From Belnapia sp. F-4-1 (GTDB taxonomy: Bacteria; Pseudomonadota; Alphaproteobacteria; Acetobacterales; Acetobacteraceae), in contig NZ_KN676115.1 of NCBI RefSeq assembly GCF_000802185.1, positions 21,716 to 85,715 on the forward strand: a DNA stretch of 64,000 nt, written 5' to 3'. How positions within the stretch are numbered: position 1 is the first letter of the stretch; each line of letters begins with the position of its first letter. Shown here in pieces: positions 54,728 to 63,043 of this stretch. The notes below the pieces were generated by a model. That model had not been told where the DNA came from and searched no databases. It worked only from the letters and a program-made list of their open reading frames with translations. A program made the translations under genes and the position numbers.

Positions 54728-55079
54728 TAGGCACGGTGCGGGGGCGTGAGGCGCTGCCTCCAGCGGCGCTAAGCCGTACTTGATGTCAGGGGCACTTCGA
54801 TCTGAGGACGCGCTGACATACGGTGAGGGAGAATTATCGCATGTGTGGCTGCACTCTGGGATGACCGTCAAACGTTCAAGATGGGCGCTGAGCGGACTTA
54901 GCGTAGGATCCTCGGCGGCCGCTCTGGAGTCCAGCGGTCGATCGGGGTGCGGGTGGAGCTTGGCGCTTCTTGCTAATGTACGACCTCTCCCATCAATGCC
55001 GCCGCAAGCTCACTAAAACATCGCAGGACTCGTTGCGGGTTGAGACGGATGGCAAGGTGCTCCTCGGAGGAAGAGCTTT
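54728..55079. other. Intergenic region without a gene
   Basis: No convincing ORF or structured element. The last 15 bases hold the strong ribosome-binding site CGGAGGAAG of the next gene. Confidence 0.5.
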
Positions 55080-55667
55080 ATGGCCACCCGCTTCCGCCCC
55101 GTCCTTGCCATCGGCGTCATCGCCCTCTTCGCAGCCGGCTCGAAGCTCATTGATCAGCTGACTACGCCTTGGGCCAACCCCTTCTCCTCGACTGGCACCC
55201 TTACCGGTGAGTGGGCCAGCACCGCCTATACCCCGACCGGTCGCCCTCTCCGCCTCTGGCTGCAGATCACCTTGCGCAGTTGCAAACTTCGGACCGGATC
55301 CTGCCCTCCCTACGGTGAGGGCCTCGCCGTAACCTGCGATGAGCGTGGCACCTTCCGCAGCTATCGGATGACAGTCTCCGTCCCCAAGGGCGACGAGACC
55401 CGCATCCGGGTCGAACTGAGCGGAGCGCCAGAAACAGCGAACGGAGTCCATAATATTAGTAGCCTCACCGGCAGCCGCAGCAGCGACACTCTTCGGCTCG
55501 AGGGTCGCCTTCACGCTCCGGGGCCCGTCACAACGCGTCTCTGGACGGACGAGAACGGCGTTAATCGCTCATCCATTCGCGCCGGACATCCCGACGCCGA
55601 GGCCAACACCGCCTGGACGCTGTACCGATCGAGCACTCCTTTGCCGGCCACCTGTCCTCGAACCTGA
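55080..55667 (+). CDS. Exported hypothetical protein
   Basis: 195 residues. The N-terminal hydrophobic segment FRPVLAIGVIALFAAGSKLI acts as signal or anchor. The mature part is strand-rich (LTGEWASTAYTPTGRPLRLW, TLRLEGRLHAPGPVTTRLWT) with Cys pairs (RSCKLRTGSCPP and LAVTCDERG). GGAGGAAG is nine bases before the ATG. No family recognised; the architecture suggests a periplasmic beta-sandwich. Confidence 0.65.
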   Translation: MATRFRPVLAIGVIALFAAGSKLIDQLTTPWANPFSSTGTLTGEWASTAYTPTGRPLRLWLQITLRSCKLRTGSCPPYGEGLAVTCDERGTFRSYRMTVSVPKGDETRIRVELSGAPETANGVHNISSLTGSRSSDTLRLEGRLHAPGPVTTRLWTDENGVNRSSIRAGHPDAEANTAWTLYRSSTPLPATCPRT

Positions 55668-55932
55668 GTCCGAGCAGTTCAGGGTTTCGAGCACCGCGCA
55701 CACACGACGTGACAAGTGTCCTTGATTGCGAGTCTGGTTTGGGTCGGGGGCGGCGGTGCCGGTTCAGCCATTCATGGCCATTGGCGTGATCCCGTGAGCC
55801 ATCCGGCCGGCCGGCGATCGCTGCCCCCGGTTCTGATCTTGAATGACCGGGTGTCAACGCGACCGTGCCGGCGACGCAAACTTGGCTGTTGGCCCTGTCG
55901 ATCGTGAGGCGCGCGGCGTCGGGCACGTCACG

Positions 55933-56004
55933 GCGGGGCTGGAGGTCTCGGAGCGGTTTGCCTGCCGGGTGCTGGGGCAGCACCGTTCGGTGCGGCGCCT
56001 GCCC
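55933..56004 (+). pseudogene. IS3-family OrfB fragment
   Basis: AGLEVSERFACRVLGQHRSV then RR resembles the OrfB beginning VSERRACRVLGQHRSTQR. Only about 24 codons remain. The rest of 55668-56101 shows no gene. Confidence 0.5.
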
Positions 56005-56101
56005 CGACCGTTCTCCGGCAGGATCCATGCACCGCACCCCGGCGATGCAACGCCATGCGATGGCGCTTGTTGAAAAGCTGTTGCTGATGGAGGTGCCGAT
56101 C

Positions 56102-56638
56102 ATGCGTTTTCTGACACATGCCGCGATTGTGGTCTCTCTCGCCTGTTCGCCTGCCCTTGCCCAGGCTCAGCAGGCCACGCAAGCCGCTGCGCCGATCGAA
56201 GTCGATGGGTTTGCGCGTGCCGCCGCCGAGAACAACCTGAGCCAGGTCCTGCTCTCGTCCATGGCTCTGCAAAGGTCGAACGACAAGCGTGTTCAGGATA
56301 GCGCCTGGACGATGCTGGATCATCACTCGCGCGCCATGGGCGAACTGGCCGAGGCGTTGAGCGAAGGCGCGGCCTCGCTGCCGACTGAGCTGAGCAGTGA
56401 GCAGAGCACCAGTCTGCAGCGGCTGCGCGAGCTTTCTGGCACGCAGTTCGATCAGGCCTACTTCGCTTACCAGCTCGAAGCCCATCAGCGCGCCATCAAC
56501 CTCTTTGAGCGTGCTGGGCAGGTGTCCGATCGGAAGGTCGCACAGTACGCCCGTGTGACCTTGCCTGTGCTGCGTGCTCATCGCGAAATCGCACAGTACA
56601 GGCAGGGGCAGCCGCCTCAGCCGATGCCCGCGCAGTAG
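56102..56638 (+). CDS. DUF4142 domain protein (periplasmic)
   Basis: 178 residues from ATG 56102, with GGAGG upstream. MRFLTHAAIVVSLACSPALA is the signal peptide. The DUF4142 helical bundle follows: FARAAAENNLSQVLLSSMAL, DSAWTMLDHHSRAMGELAEA, LRELSGTQFDQAYFAYQLEA and HQRAINLFERAGQVSDRKVA. Members are ferritin-like predicted periplasmic proteins of unknown action, often stress-linked. It ends with a Pro/Gln tail. Confidence 0.85.
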   Translation: MRFLTHAAIVVSLACSPALAQAQQATQAAAPIEVDGFARAAAENNLSQVLLSSMALQRSNDKRVQDSAWTMLDHHSRAMGELAEALSEGAASLPTELSSEQSTSLQRLRELSGTQFDQAYFAYQLEAHQRAINLFERAGQVSDRKVAQYARVTLPVLRAHREIAQYRQGQPPQPMPAQ

Positions 56639-57008
56639 GTTCGTAACGGTCTAGGCCGCGACGTTGCAGTCATACTTGGCGACATGTACGCCGCGGTCAG
56701 CTCCCGTCAGGGAAGCTGCGCGACGGCCGTGGCACGTGGCGATGGCGCCGGAGGGCATGGTGCTGGCCGCGATCCCCACCAAGAATACGGAGACGGGCTG
56801 CGCAACTACGTCGCGTTGCTGCAAGCGGAGCCCGATGGGCCGAGGTCGCCGGCCTCGTAGGTCCGCTTGAGGTCGCGTCCCGCGGTAGCCTCCCCACCCA
56901 GGCCTACCGCTGCTCTGGGTGGAGCCCGTGTGGAAACGAGCATTTCGTCAGTCTGCGTGTGATCGCGCCGGGTTCGCCGAGGGTTAGCCGGGCGTGGTGC
57001 CGAGCCTA
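56639..57008. other. Intergenic / IS1182 3' remnant
   Basis: No gene. The hairpin CCGAGCC-TATCA-GGCTCGG (57000-57018) covers the stop codon of the following IS1182 remnant and may be part of that element's end. Confidence 0.4.
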
Positions 57009-57235
57009 TCAGGCTCGGATGGCCGCCATCAGTGGCCTCACACCCAGGATCGCGATGACCCGCTTCATGTTGTAGGCCAGAACCTGCAGGCTCATCTCCG
57101 TGCCGACCCGTTTCAGCGTCCGGGTCAGGAAGTGCGTGGCGCCCATCCAAGCCTTGATGGTCCCGAACGGGTGCTCAACCGTTTGCCGCCGTAGGATCAT
57201 GGCTTGCGGCACCTGGTCGAGGTGGCCTTGCCCCG
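57009..57235 (-). pseudogene. IS1182-family transposase C-terminal remnant
   Basis: QVPQAMILRRQTVEHPFGTI then KAWMGATHFLTRTLKRVGTE and LQVLAYNMKRVIAI: the Glu-containing end of an IS1182 transposase, different from the 6948 copy. It is cut by the IS3 element on its right. Confidence 0.8.
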
Positions 57236-57250
57236 CCTTCACGGACAGCG

Positions 57251-58125
57251 TTACGCGACTGAAGCAGCCGCATGGAACGCCGCGACCTTCTGCTCTGGTG
57301 TGAGATAGCCCAGAGCCGAATGCAAGCGGCGTCGGTTGTACCAGCCTTCCAAGAACAGGAACACATCAGCAGTAGCTTCATCGCGCGTCAGGTAGTCGCA
57401 CTGTTCGACGAGTTCGCCTTTCAGCGTGGCATAGAAGCTCTCCATTGGCGCATTGTCCCAGCAATCTCCCTTGCGGCTCATGGAGCAGAGCATGCCGTGC
57501 TGCTGCAATCGCTTGCGGTACTCGTAAGCTGCGAATTGCACCCCACGATCCGAGTGATGGGTCAGGCCGGGTGCAGGGCGCTGACGCGCAATGGCCATGT
57601 CGAGCGCGGCGAGCGCGAGCTCGTGGCCGAGATGGTCGGTCATAGCCCAGCCCACGACGCGGCGGGAGAACAGGTCGAGCACCACGGCCAGGTACAACCA
57701 GCCTTCAGCAGTCCAGATATACGTCAAATCAGCCAGCCAGACCCGATCCGGCGCGCTGGCAGTGAAATCGCGCCCGAGCAGGTTCGGCGCCACCGGATAG
57801 GCATGCGCGCTGTCGGTGGTGCGGCGGAACCGCCGCCGGCGCCTGGCCGACAGGCCCATGCCGCGCATCAGGCGCACCACCCGCTTGCGGCCAACCCGCC
57901 GGCCATGGCTGCGCAGGGTGGCATGCACGCGCGGGCTACCGTAGCGACCCCGGCTGGCTCGTGCGCGGTGCGGATCTCGGCCGCCACCGCCCGGTCCTCG
58001 GCCGCCCGCGCACTCTCCGGCCGGCTGGCCCAGGCGTAGTAGCCACTCCGGCTCACCCCCAGCACCTCGCACATGATCTGGATGGGGAAGTCGGCGACAT
58101 GCTCGCGGATGAAGGCATAGCTCAT
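57251..58125 (-). pseudogene. IS3-family OrfB (integrase core), frameshifted
   Basis: Starts MSYAFIREHVADFPIQIMCE then VLGVSRSGYYAW. After EIRTAHEP the frame shifts near 57955 and continues RGRYGSPRVHATLRSHGRRV. The catalytic core is VWLADLTYIWTAEGWLYLAV (D), LTHHSDRGVQFAAYEYRKRL (D) and WDNAPMESFYATLKGELVEQ (E), ending RRRLHSALGYLTPEQ. One base appears to be missing. Confidence 0.85.
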
Positions 58126-58484
58126 CTCCGGCCCGTCGCCCGGCCGAAGATGAGCGCAGCTTTTCCCAAAATGTCGCGCTCCATCCGGACCCGATCGAGC
58201 TCACGTCGCAGCCGCCCGATCTCCGCCGCCTGGTCGGCCGGGCTCGGGCCCACGCGGCGCGCCGGCGCAGCCTGCTCTTTGGGGGGCGTCGGCGCCGGCG
58301 CGCCGCTCTCTGTCGCTGTGCGGCCCTCTGCCCAGCGCAGCCAAGTCCGTACCAGCCGGTCCGGCAAGCCAAGCTCGGCCGCCACCGCCGAAACCGAGCG
58401 GCCACCACGGATTGCGGCCACCGCTTCGAGCTTGAACGCCTCCGGAAACAACCGACGCTGTTTGTTGCTCTCCGCCATCGACAC
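58122..58484 (-). CDS. IS3-family OrfA (HTH)
   Basis: 120 residues: RRLFPEAFKLEAVAAIRGGR, SVSAVAAELGLPDRLVRTWL, then a leucine-zipper-like end AAEIGRLRRELDRVRMERDI. The terminal TGA overlaps the OrfB ATG. Confidence 0.88.
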   Translation of the reverse strand: MSMAESNKQRRLFPEAFKLEAVAAIRGGRSVSAVAAELGLPDRLVRTWLRWAEGRTATESGAPAPTPPKEQAAPARRVGPSPADQAAEIGRLRRELDRVRMERDILGKAALIFGRATGRR

Positions 58485-58540
58485 CTCTCAGGCCCTTCAG
58501 CCTATCTGGGGTGTCCGTGAGAGCGGGGCAGGGCCAACTT

Positions 58541-59296
58541 GTCGCCCGGGTGCGGTTCGGCATGGTGCTGGCGGATGCGGGCTATGGCGCGAGCGCGGCG
58601 TTCCGGGCCGGCTTGAGCGAGCGGGGCCTGACCTGGGCGGTGGGCATCCTGCCCAACCAGAAGGTCTACGGTGCCGACGTCCGGCTGGTCCCGCCCGGCG
58701 GACGCAAACGGCGCTTGGTGCCGGATCAGGAGCCCCGGGACACGGAGGCGGTGCTGGCTGGGCTGCCCCGGCGCCGGGTGACCTGGCGGCACGGCACCAA
58801 GGGCCCACTCGCGGCCCGGTTCGCGGCCACGCGCGTGCGGGTTGGTGACGGCAAGACCTGGGCGAACAACCGGCACCTGCCGGGCGACGAGGTCTGGCTG
58901 GTGGGCGAGTGGCGCTCAAGCGGCGAGCGCAAATACTACCTCTCCAACCTGCCGCCCCGGACCTCGCTCCGCGCCCTGGCGGCCGCCATCAAGGCGCGCT
59001 GGGTTTGCGAGCAGGCGCACCAGCAGCTGAAGCAAGAGCTGGGCTTGGGCCACTTCGAAGGGCGGTCCTGGACTGGGCTGCACCGACACGCGCTGATGAC
59101 CTGCATCGCCTTTGCTTGGCTGCAGCACCTCCGCCTCGCCGGGCAGCGCTCGGCGGGGCCGGGGAAAAATGCCAGGTCAGGTTCCGGGACCGCCACCATC
59201 GCCGAGCCTGCCAGCAGTGCGTCGCGCCATCATGACGCGGCTGTTCGCCGACCTCGTCACCCCTATCCGATGTCCGCACTGCCGGCGCAAGCTTAG
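58541..59296 (+). pseudogene. IS701-family transposase, 5'-truncated
   Basis: VRFGMVLADAGYGASAAFRA, RRRVTWRHGTKGPLAARFAA, and RWVCEQAHQQLKQELGLGHF with the catalytic Glu. The first half is missing where the IS3 element ends. Confidence 0.85.
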
Positions 59297-59329
59297 GCCC
59301 CCACCTGACTTCAGACTGCCCAGGTAGTG

Positions 59330-59438
59330 CTAGAAGTGTGGGCGGATATCAGCGGGGTCGCCGCCGCGGCCTGAACTCTGCTGTGCGGCGCCTTCGGCAT
59401 GCCAGCGCAGCGGCCAAAGGCAGCAAGTTGACTGTGCC
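59330..59438 (+). mobile_element. IS6 element right-end remnant
   Basis: Matches the last about 105 bp of the 839-bp IS6 elements: coding end VWADISGVAAAA, stop at 59370, and terminal CAAGTTGACTGTGCC (59424-59438) with one change. Confidence 0.85.
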
Positions 59439-60160
59439 TGGGTGGCATCGGCGGCCGTCAGAGCGTCACCGGGGAAGGTAGGCGGGGCCAAGGCTCCTGT
59501 AGCCGGGAGGGGCCATGGGATGCGGTCCTCAATAGGCAAGCGAGACAACCGGCCGCGCCTGCCGCAGTTCCTGGCGACGTGCCGCATCCGGTGGGAGACG
59601 GGATCGCCGGTCAGCAGCGTCATGGAACTGGGTCCCGAATGGCAAGGAACCGCGTTCTATCGAGGCTGGGCACCAGGCCCGAACCGCATGACGTGCGCTT
59701 TCAAAGGGGCAGGCACCACCACCGGAGGTTCGCCATAGGCGCAAAGCGGTAGCAGAAGAGACTGCCCTTTAAGCCCGCTTCCCTCCCATCACGGAAGTTC
59801 GGCTGTCATCCCGAAGCGCAGCCTCATCTCTGATGAGACCCGCGTGGGACAGGTTAGCCCCGTCAGCCGCCGTTCGCTTCTACCCAGTTAGCGCTACAGC
59901 TGCAGTCGACCCAGTTCAGCCGTAGCTTCGATCGTCATGTACGTTCACGGAGGTGAGCCAGCCCCAAAGGCGGTAAGCCTTTTATAACCGCTTTCCTCCC
60001 TATTTGGGAGTTAAAGGCAGCAGCATGATCACACGCTCCATTGAAGAGCCGCAACGATGCGGGACAACCCGGTTGACGGCGGATAGCCGAAAGCACGCAT
60101 GGCATGGGCCCGGTCCAGCAAACAGAACGGCGACAGAACTCGAAGTGATAGTGGGACGGT
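59439..60160. other. 720-bp stretch without a clear gene
   Basis: One weak ORF (GTG 59442 to 59738). No recognisable motif. GC falls toward 60000 (CTTTTATAACCGCTTTCCTC), which could hold the promoter of the photoreceptor gene; no -35/-10 pair stands out. Confidence 0.35.
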
Positions 60161-62848
60161 GTGTGTATGCCCCTGCAGCAGGACGGAATTGATGCCAAAC
60201 CCGACCACGAGGACGTCGTCGCGCGGCTCGATGACCTAAGCCATGACGAGCTCGACGCGCTCTCTTTCGGCGTGGTTCAGGTGGACGGGACGGGGCGGGT
60301 GGTCTTCTACAGCGCCGCCGAGAGCCGCATCTCGGGCCGATCCGCCGAGGCGGTTGTCGGGCGCGACTTCTTCCGGGACGTCGCGCCCTGCACCAACCTA
60401 CCCGCCTTCCGCGGCCGCTTTCTCGAGGGCGTGCGGCGCGGAGCGCTCGATGGGTGCCTCCACTTTACCTTCGGCTTCGAGCCGCGCCCCATCCAAGTCG
60501 AAGTGCGGCTGCTCCAGGCGCGCAAGCCAGACCGTTATTGGATCGTGATCCGCCCAGTTGGCACTGTGCCACCAAGCCGGCACCGCTTGGCTGCCGAGGC
60601 GGCTTTCGAGGCCGTCGCCCGACGTGCCCGGGCTGAGCCCGTTGACTCGAGCCTTTGCGAGCGGGAGCCGATCCACCTTGCCGGCGCGGTGCAGCCGCAT
60701 GCCGTCATGCTGGCCTGCGATCCAGGGCAGCCGGACCTTCCCGTCAGGGCCTGCAGCGACAACGCCGCCGATGCCCTCGGCGGTGCTGGGCCGGGTTCGA
60801 TTGTCGGGCGTCCGCTCGCCGGGGTACTGCCAGAGGGCTTGGCGGCCGCAATCCGGGAGGCGCTCGCCGCTGACGCTCTTGCGGACCCCGCCCGTCCGCT
60901 GCGGCGCTCGGTGAGGCTTGGCCCGTGGGAGGCGCCGTTCCTGGTGGCGGTGCACTTGTACGACGGCCGGCTCGTCGTCGAGCTGGAGCGTGTGCCCGAG
61001 CGCCCTGAGGATTTCGGCGCCGTCACCCCGCTCCAAGCGCAGGACGCCGTCTCTCGCCTGCGCGCGGCGGGCTCCCTGGCCCAGGCGGCGGCAGTGGTTG
61101 CGCGCGAGGTCCGCGCGATGACCGGCTTTGAGCGGGTGCTGGTCTATCGCTTTGACCCGGAGTGGAACGGCGAGGCGATCGCGGAGGACAAGGTGGCCGA
61201 CTGGGAGCAGTCGCTGCTCGGGCTGCGGTTCCCTGCTTCCGACATCCCGGCGCAGGCGCGAGCGCTTTACACCAAGAGCCCGGCCCGCTTCGTGGTCGAC
61301 CGAGACGCCGTTCCCGCGGCCGTGCGAGGGCAGCCGACCATGGCCAATGAGTCGGTCGACCTCAGCTTCGCCCAGTCACGTGCCCTCTCGCCCGTCCACC
61401 TCGAGTACCAGCGGAACCTTGGCGTGAACGGCTCAATGTCGCTTTCCATCCTGGTGGAGGGCGCACTTTGGGGGCTCGTCATCGGGCACCACCGCAGACC
61501 GCACTATGTCACACCCGAGACCCGAGCACTCGCCGGCTTGGTCACGGACGGCTTCGCACTGCGGATCCACGAACTCGAGAGCCAACGGCTGTGGGCGGAG
61601 CAGCAGCACTCCCTCAGCGCGCGGAACGCGCTGCTGGCCAGGGTGGCGGCCTCGGAGGACCTGGTTGTGGCGCTCACCTCCGGCGACGGTCGGGGTGGTG
61701 GGGTAACGCTTGCGGACCTCTTCGGCGCTGGCGGGGCAGCGATAGTAGCCGGTGGACGGGTTGCCTCCGTAGGCGCCACGCCGCCGCCAGACGCCATCCT
61801 TGGCCTAGTGGACTGGCTACGCCAGTCCCTACCCGCCGGGGAGCGGGTGTTCGCCACGGGTCAGCTGTCGGAACATTACGCCTCAGCCGCCGCTTGGCGT
61901 GCGAAGGCCAGCGGGTTGCTCGCAGTTCTGGTCGACGGGGAGGCGGAGGAGCCCGACCACGCCCTGCTGTGGTTCCGTCCGGAGGTGGCCTCGACCGTGG
62001 TGTGGGGCGGCGATCCTCGCAAGCCGGTACTGGCCGATGCCGCGACCGGCACCGTGTTGCCGCGGCGCTCCTTCGAGCGCTGGATCGAGGAACGCCGCGG
62101 CCGGGCCGAGCCATGGGCGCCATGGCAGGTCGGCACGGCCAGGGTGTTCGCCGCAACGATGGAAGGCGTCGTGCTGCGCCAGGTCCGGCGCATCGCCGAG
62201 CTCGGCGCGGAGCGTGAAGCGCTGACGCGGGCGCTGGAGCAGCAGAAGGTGCTGGCCCGCGAGATCGACCACCGGGTTAAGAACTCGCTGCAGATCGTCG
62301 CGGGGGTGATGCGGCTACAGGGGCGCACCGTCACTGATCCGGCGGCTCGAACCGCTTTCGAGGACACCTACGCGCGGGTGATGAGCGTAGCGCGCGTGCA
62401 CGACAGCCTGCAGCAATCGGCGGACATCGAGAGCGTCGACCTTGGCGAGACGCTGCGCCGGCTCTGCGGCGACCTTGAAGCCGGCGTGGCCGGCGCGGCG
62501 CAGCGATTGGAGGTCGAGGCTGAACCCGGGCTGACTGTCCCGAGCCAGACGGCGGTGGCGCTGTCGCTGGTGGCGACCGAGCTCGTCACGAACGCACTCA
62601 AGTACGCCTACGGGCCTGGCGAGCCGGGCCGGGTTGAGGTAAGCGCGAGGTCGCGCCCGAACGGGGGGGTGGCGGTACGAGTGTGCGACTTCGGGCGCGG
62701 GCTGCCATCGGATTGGGCCACTCGGCCGCGGAGCGGCGATGGCGGGCTCGGGATGCGAGTGATCCGGGCCATGCTCGAGCGGATCGGGGCCGAGCTGGAG
62801 GTGGGCTCCGCCAAGGGACCCGGAACGTGCTTCACCGTGCTCGTCTAG
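60161..62848 (+). CDS. ppr: PYP-bacteriophytochrome hybrid sensor histidine kinase (Ppr-like)
   Basis: 895 residues from GTG 60161 (ATG 60167 is also possible). Residues 25-133 are a photoactive-yellow-protein domain: LDALSFGVVQVDGTGRVVFY, SAAESRISGR and FFRDVAPCTNLPAF. PYP Tyr42, Glu46, Arg52 and the p-coumarate-binding Cys69 correspond to Tyr50, Glu54, Arg60 and Cys77; Thr50 is Ser58. Residues 160-640 are a bacteriophytochrome PAS-GAF-PHY core. It has Cys166 before EPIHLAGAVQPHAV (biliverdin attachment), FPASDIPAQARALY (Asp361), SPVHLEYQRNLGVNGSMSLS (His413) and the PHY-tongue PRRSF (634-638). The kinase is of the HWE/HisKA_2 type: His704 in AREIDHRVKNSLQIVAGVMR, N-box ELVTNALKYAYG and late Gly boxes. 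Domain order and length match Ppr of Rhodospirillum centenum (884 residues). No tyrosine ammonia-lyase, CoA ligase or heme oxygenase gene is in the window. Confidence 0.92.
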   Translation: MCMPLQQDGIDAKPDHEDVVARLDDLSHDELDALSFGVVQVDGTGRVVFYSAAESRISGRSAEAVVGRDFFRDVAPCTNLPAFRGRFLEGVRRGALDGCLHFTFGFEPRPIQVEVRLLQARKPDRYWIVIRPVGTVPPSRHRLAAEAAFEAVARRARAEPVDSSLCEREPIHLAGAVQPHAVMLACDPGQPDLPVRACSDNAADALGGAGPGSIVGRPLAGVLPEGLAAAIREALAADALADPARPLRRSVRLGPWEAPFLVAVHLYDGRLVVELERVPERPEDFGAVTPLQAQDAVSRLRAAGSLAQAAAVVAREVRAMTGFERVLVYRFDPEWNGEAIAEDKVADWEQSLLGLRFPASDIPAQARALYTKSPARFVVDRDAVPAAVRGQPTMANESVDLSFAQSRALSPVHLEYQRNLGVNGSMSLSILVEGALWGLVIGHHRRPHYVTPETRALAGLVTDGFALRIHELESQRLWAEQQHSLSARNALLARVAASEDLVVALTSGDGRGGGVTLADLFGAGGAAIVAGGRVASVGATPPPDAILGLVDWLRQSLPAGERVFATGQLSEHYASAAAWRAKASGLLAVLVDGEAEEPDHALLWFRPEVASTVVWGGDPRKPVLADAATGTVLPRRSFERWIEERRGRAEPWAPWQVGTARVFAATMEGVVLRQVRRIAELGAEREALTRALEQQKVLAREIDHRVKNSLQIVAGVMRLQGRTVTDPAARTAFEDTYARVMSVARVHDSLQQSADIESVDLGETLRRLCGDLEAGVAGAAQRLEVEAEPGLTVPSQTAVALSLVATELVTNALKYAYGPGEPGRVEVSARSRPNGGVAVRVCDFGRGLPSDWATRPRSGDGGLGMRVIRAMLERIGAELEVGSAKGPGTCFTVLV

Positions 62849-62871
62849 GTAGTTTTGCTTGTCCAGCAGCG

Positions 62872-63043
62872 TCACTCAGGCACGACGTTTCGCACCTTCC
62901 TATCTGCCTGCCTCGCTTCCAGCAGCACTGCCACCCGATCAGACAGCGCTCTCGCGTCGATCGGCTTGCGTAAAAGCGAGAAGGTGCCGCTGAGCGCACC
63001 GCCCATCGCGAGCTCCGCCGCATCCGTCGCGTAGCCGGTCCAT
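62872..63043 (-). pseudogene. Response regulator receiver domain, C-terminal stub
   Basis: Reads WTGYATDAAELAMGGALSGT then FSLLRKPIDARALSDRVAVL and LEARQADRKVRNVVPE to TGA. TGYA-DAAEL and LRKP (conserved Lys) are the beta4-beta5 part of a receiver domain. The phospho-Asp half is lost at the IS5 left end (63044). It is convergent with the photoreceptor kinase, 23 bases beyond its stop, so it was plausibly its partner. Confidence 0.7.

Larger units (their letters stand above)
57221..58540 (-). mobile_element. IS3-family element (about 1.3 kb)
   Basis: Imperfect inverted ends: GGCCTTGCCCCGCCTTCACG at the left (57224) and the complement of GGCCCTGCCCCGCTCTCACG at the right (ending near 58536). 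orfA and orfB overlap by ATGA; orfB is frameshifted. No target duplication could be fixed. Confidence 0.75.

Noticed and set aside
54793-55016. Small ORFs before the 55080 gene
   Set aside because: No ribosome-binding site, no motif, and composition typical of non-coding GC-rich DNA.
57000-57018. Hairpin as a rho-independent terminator
   Set aside because: Perfect 7-bp stem but no T-run on either side and it overlaps an IS remnant's stop codon.
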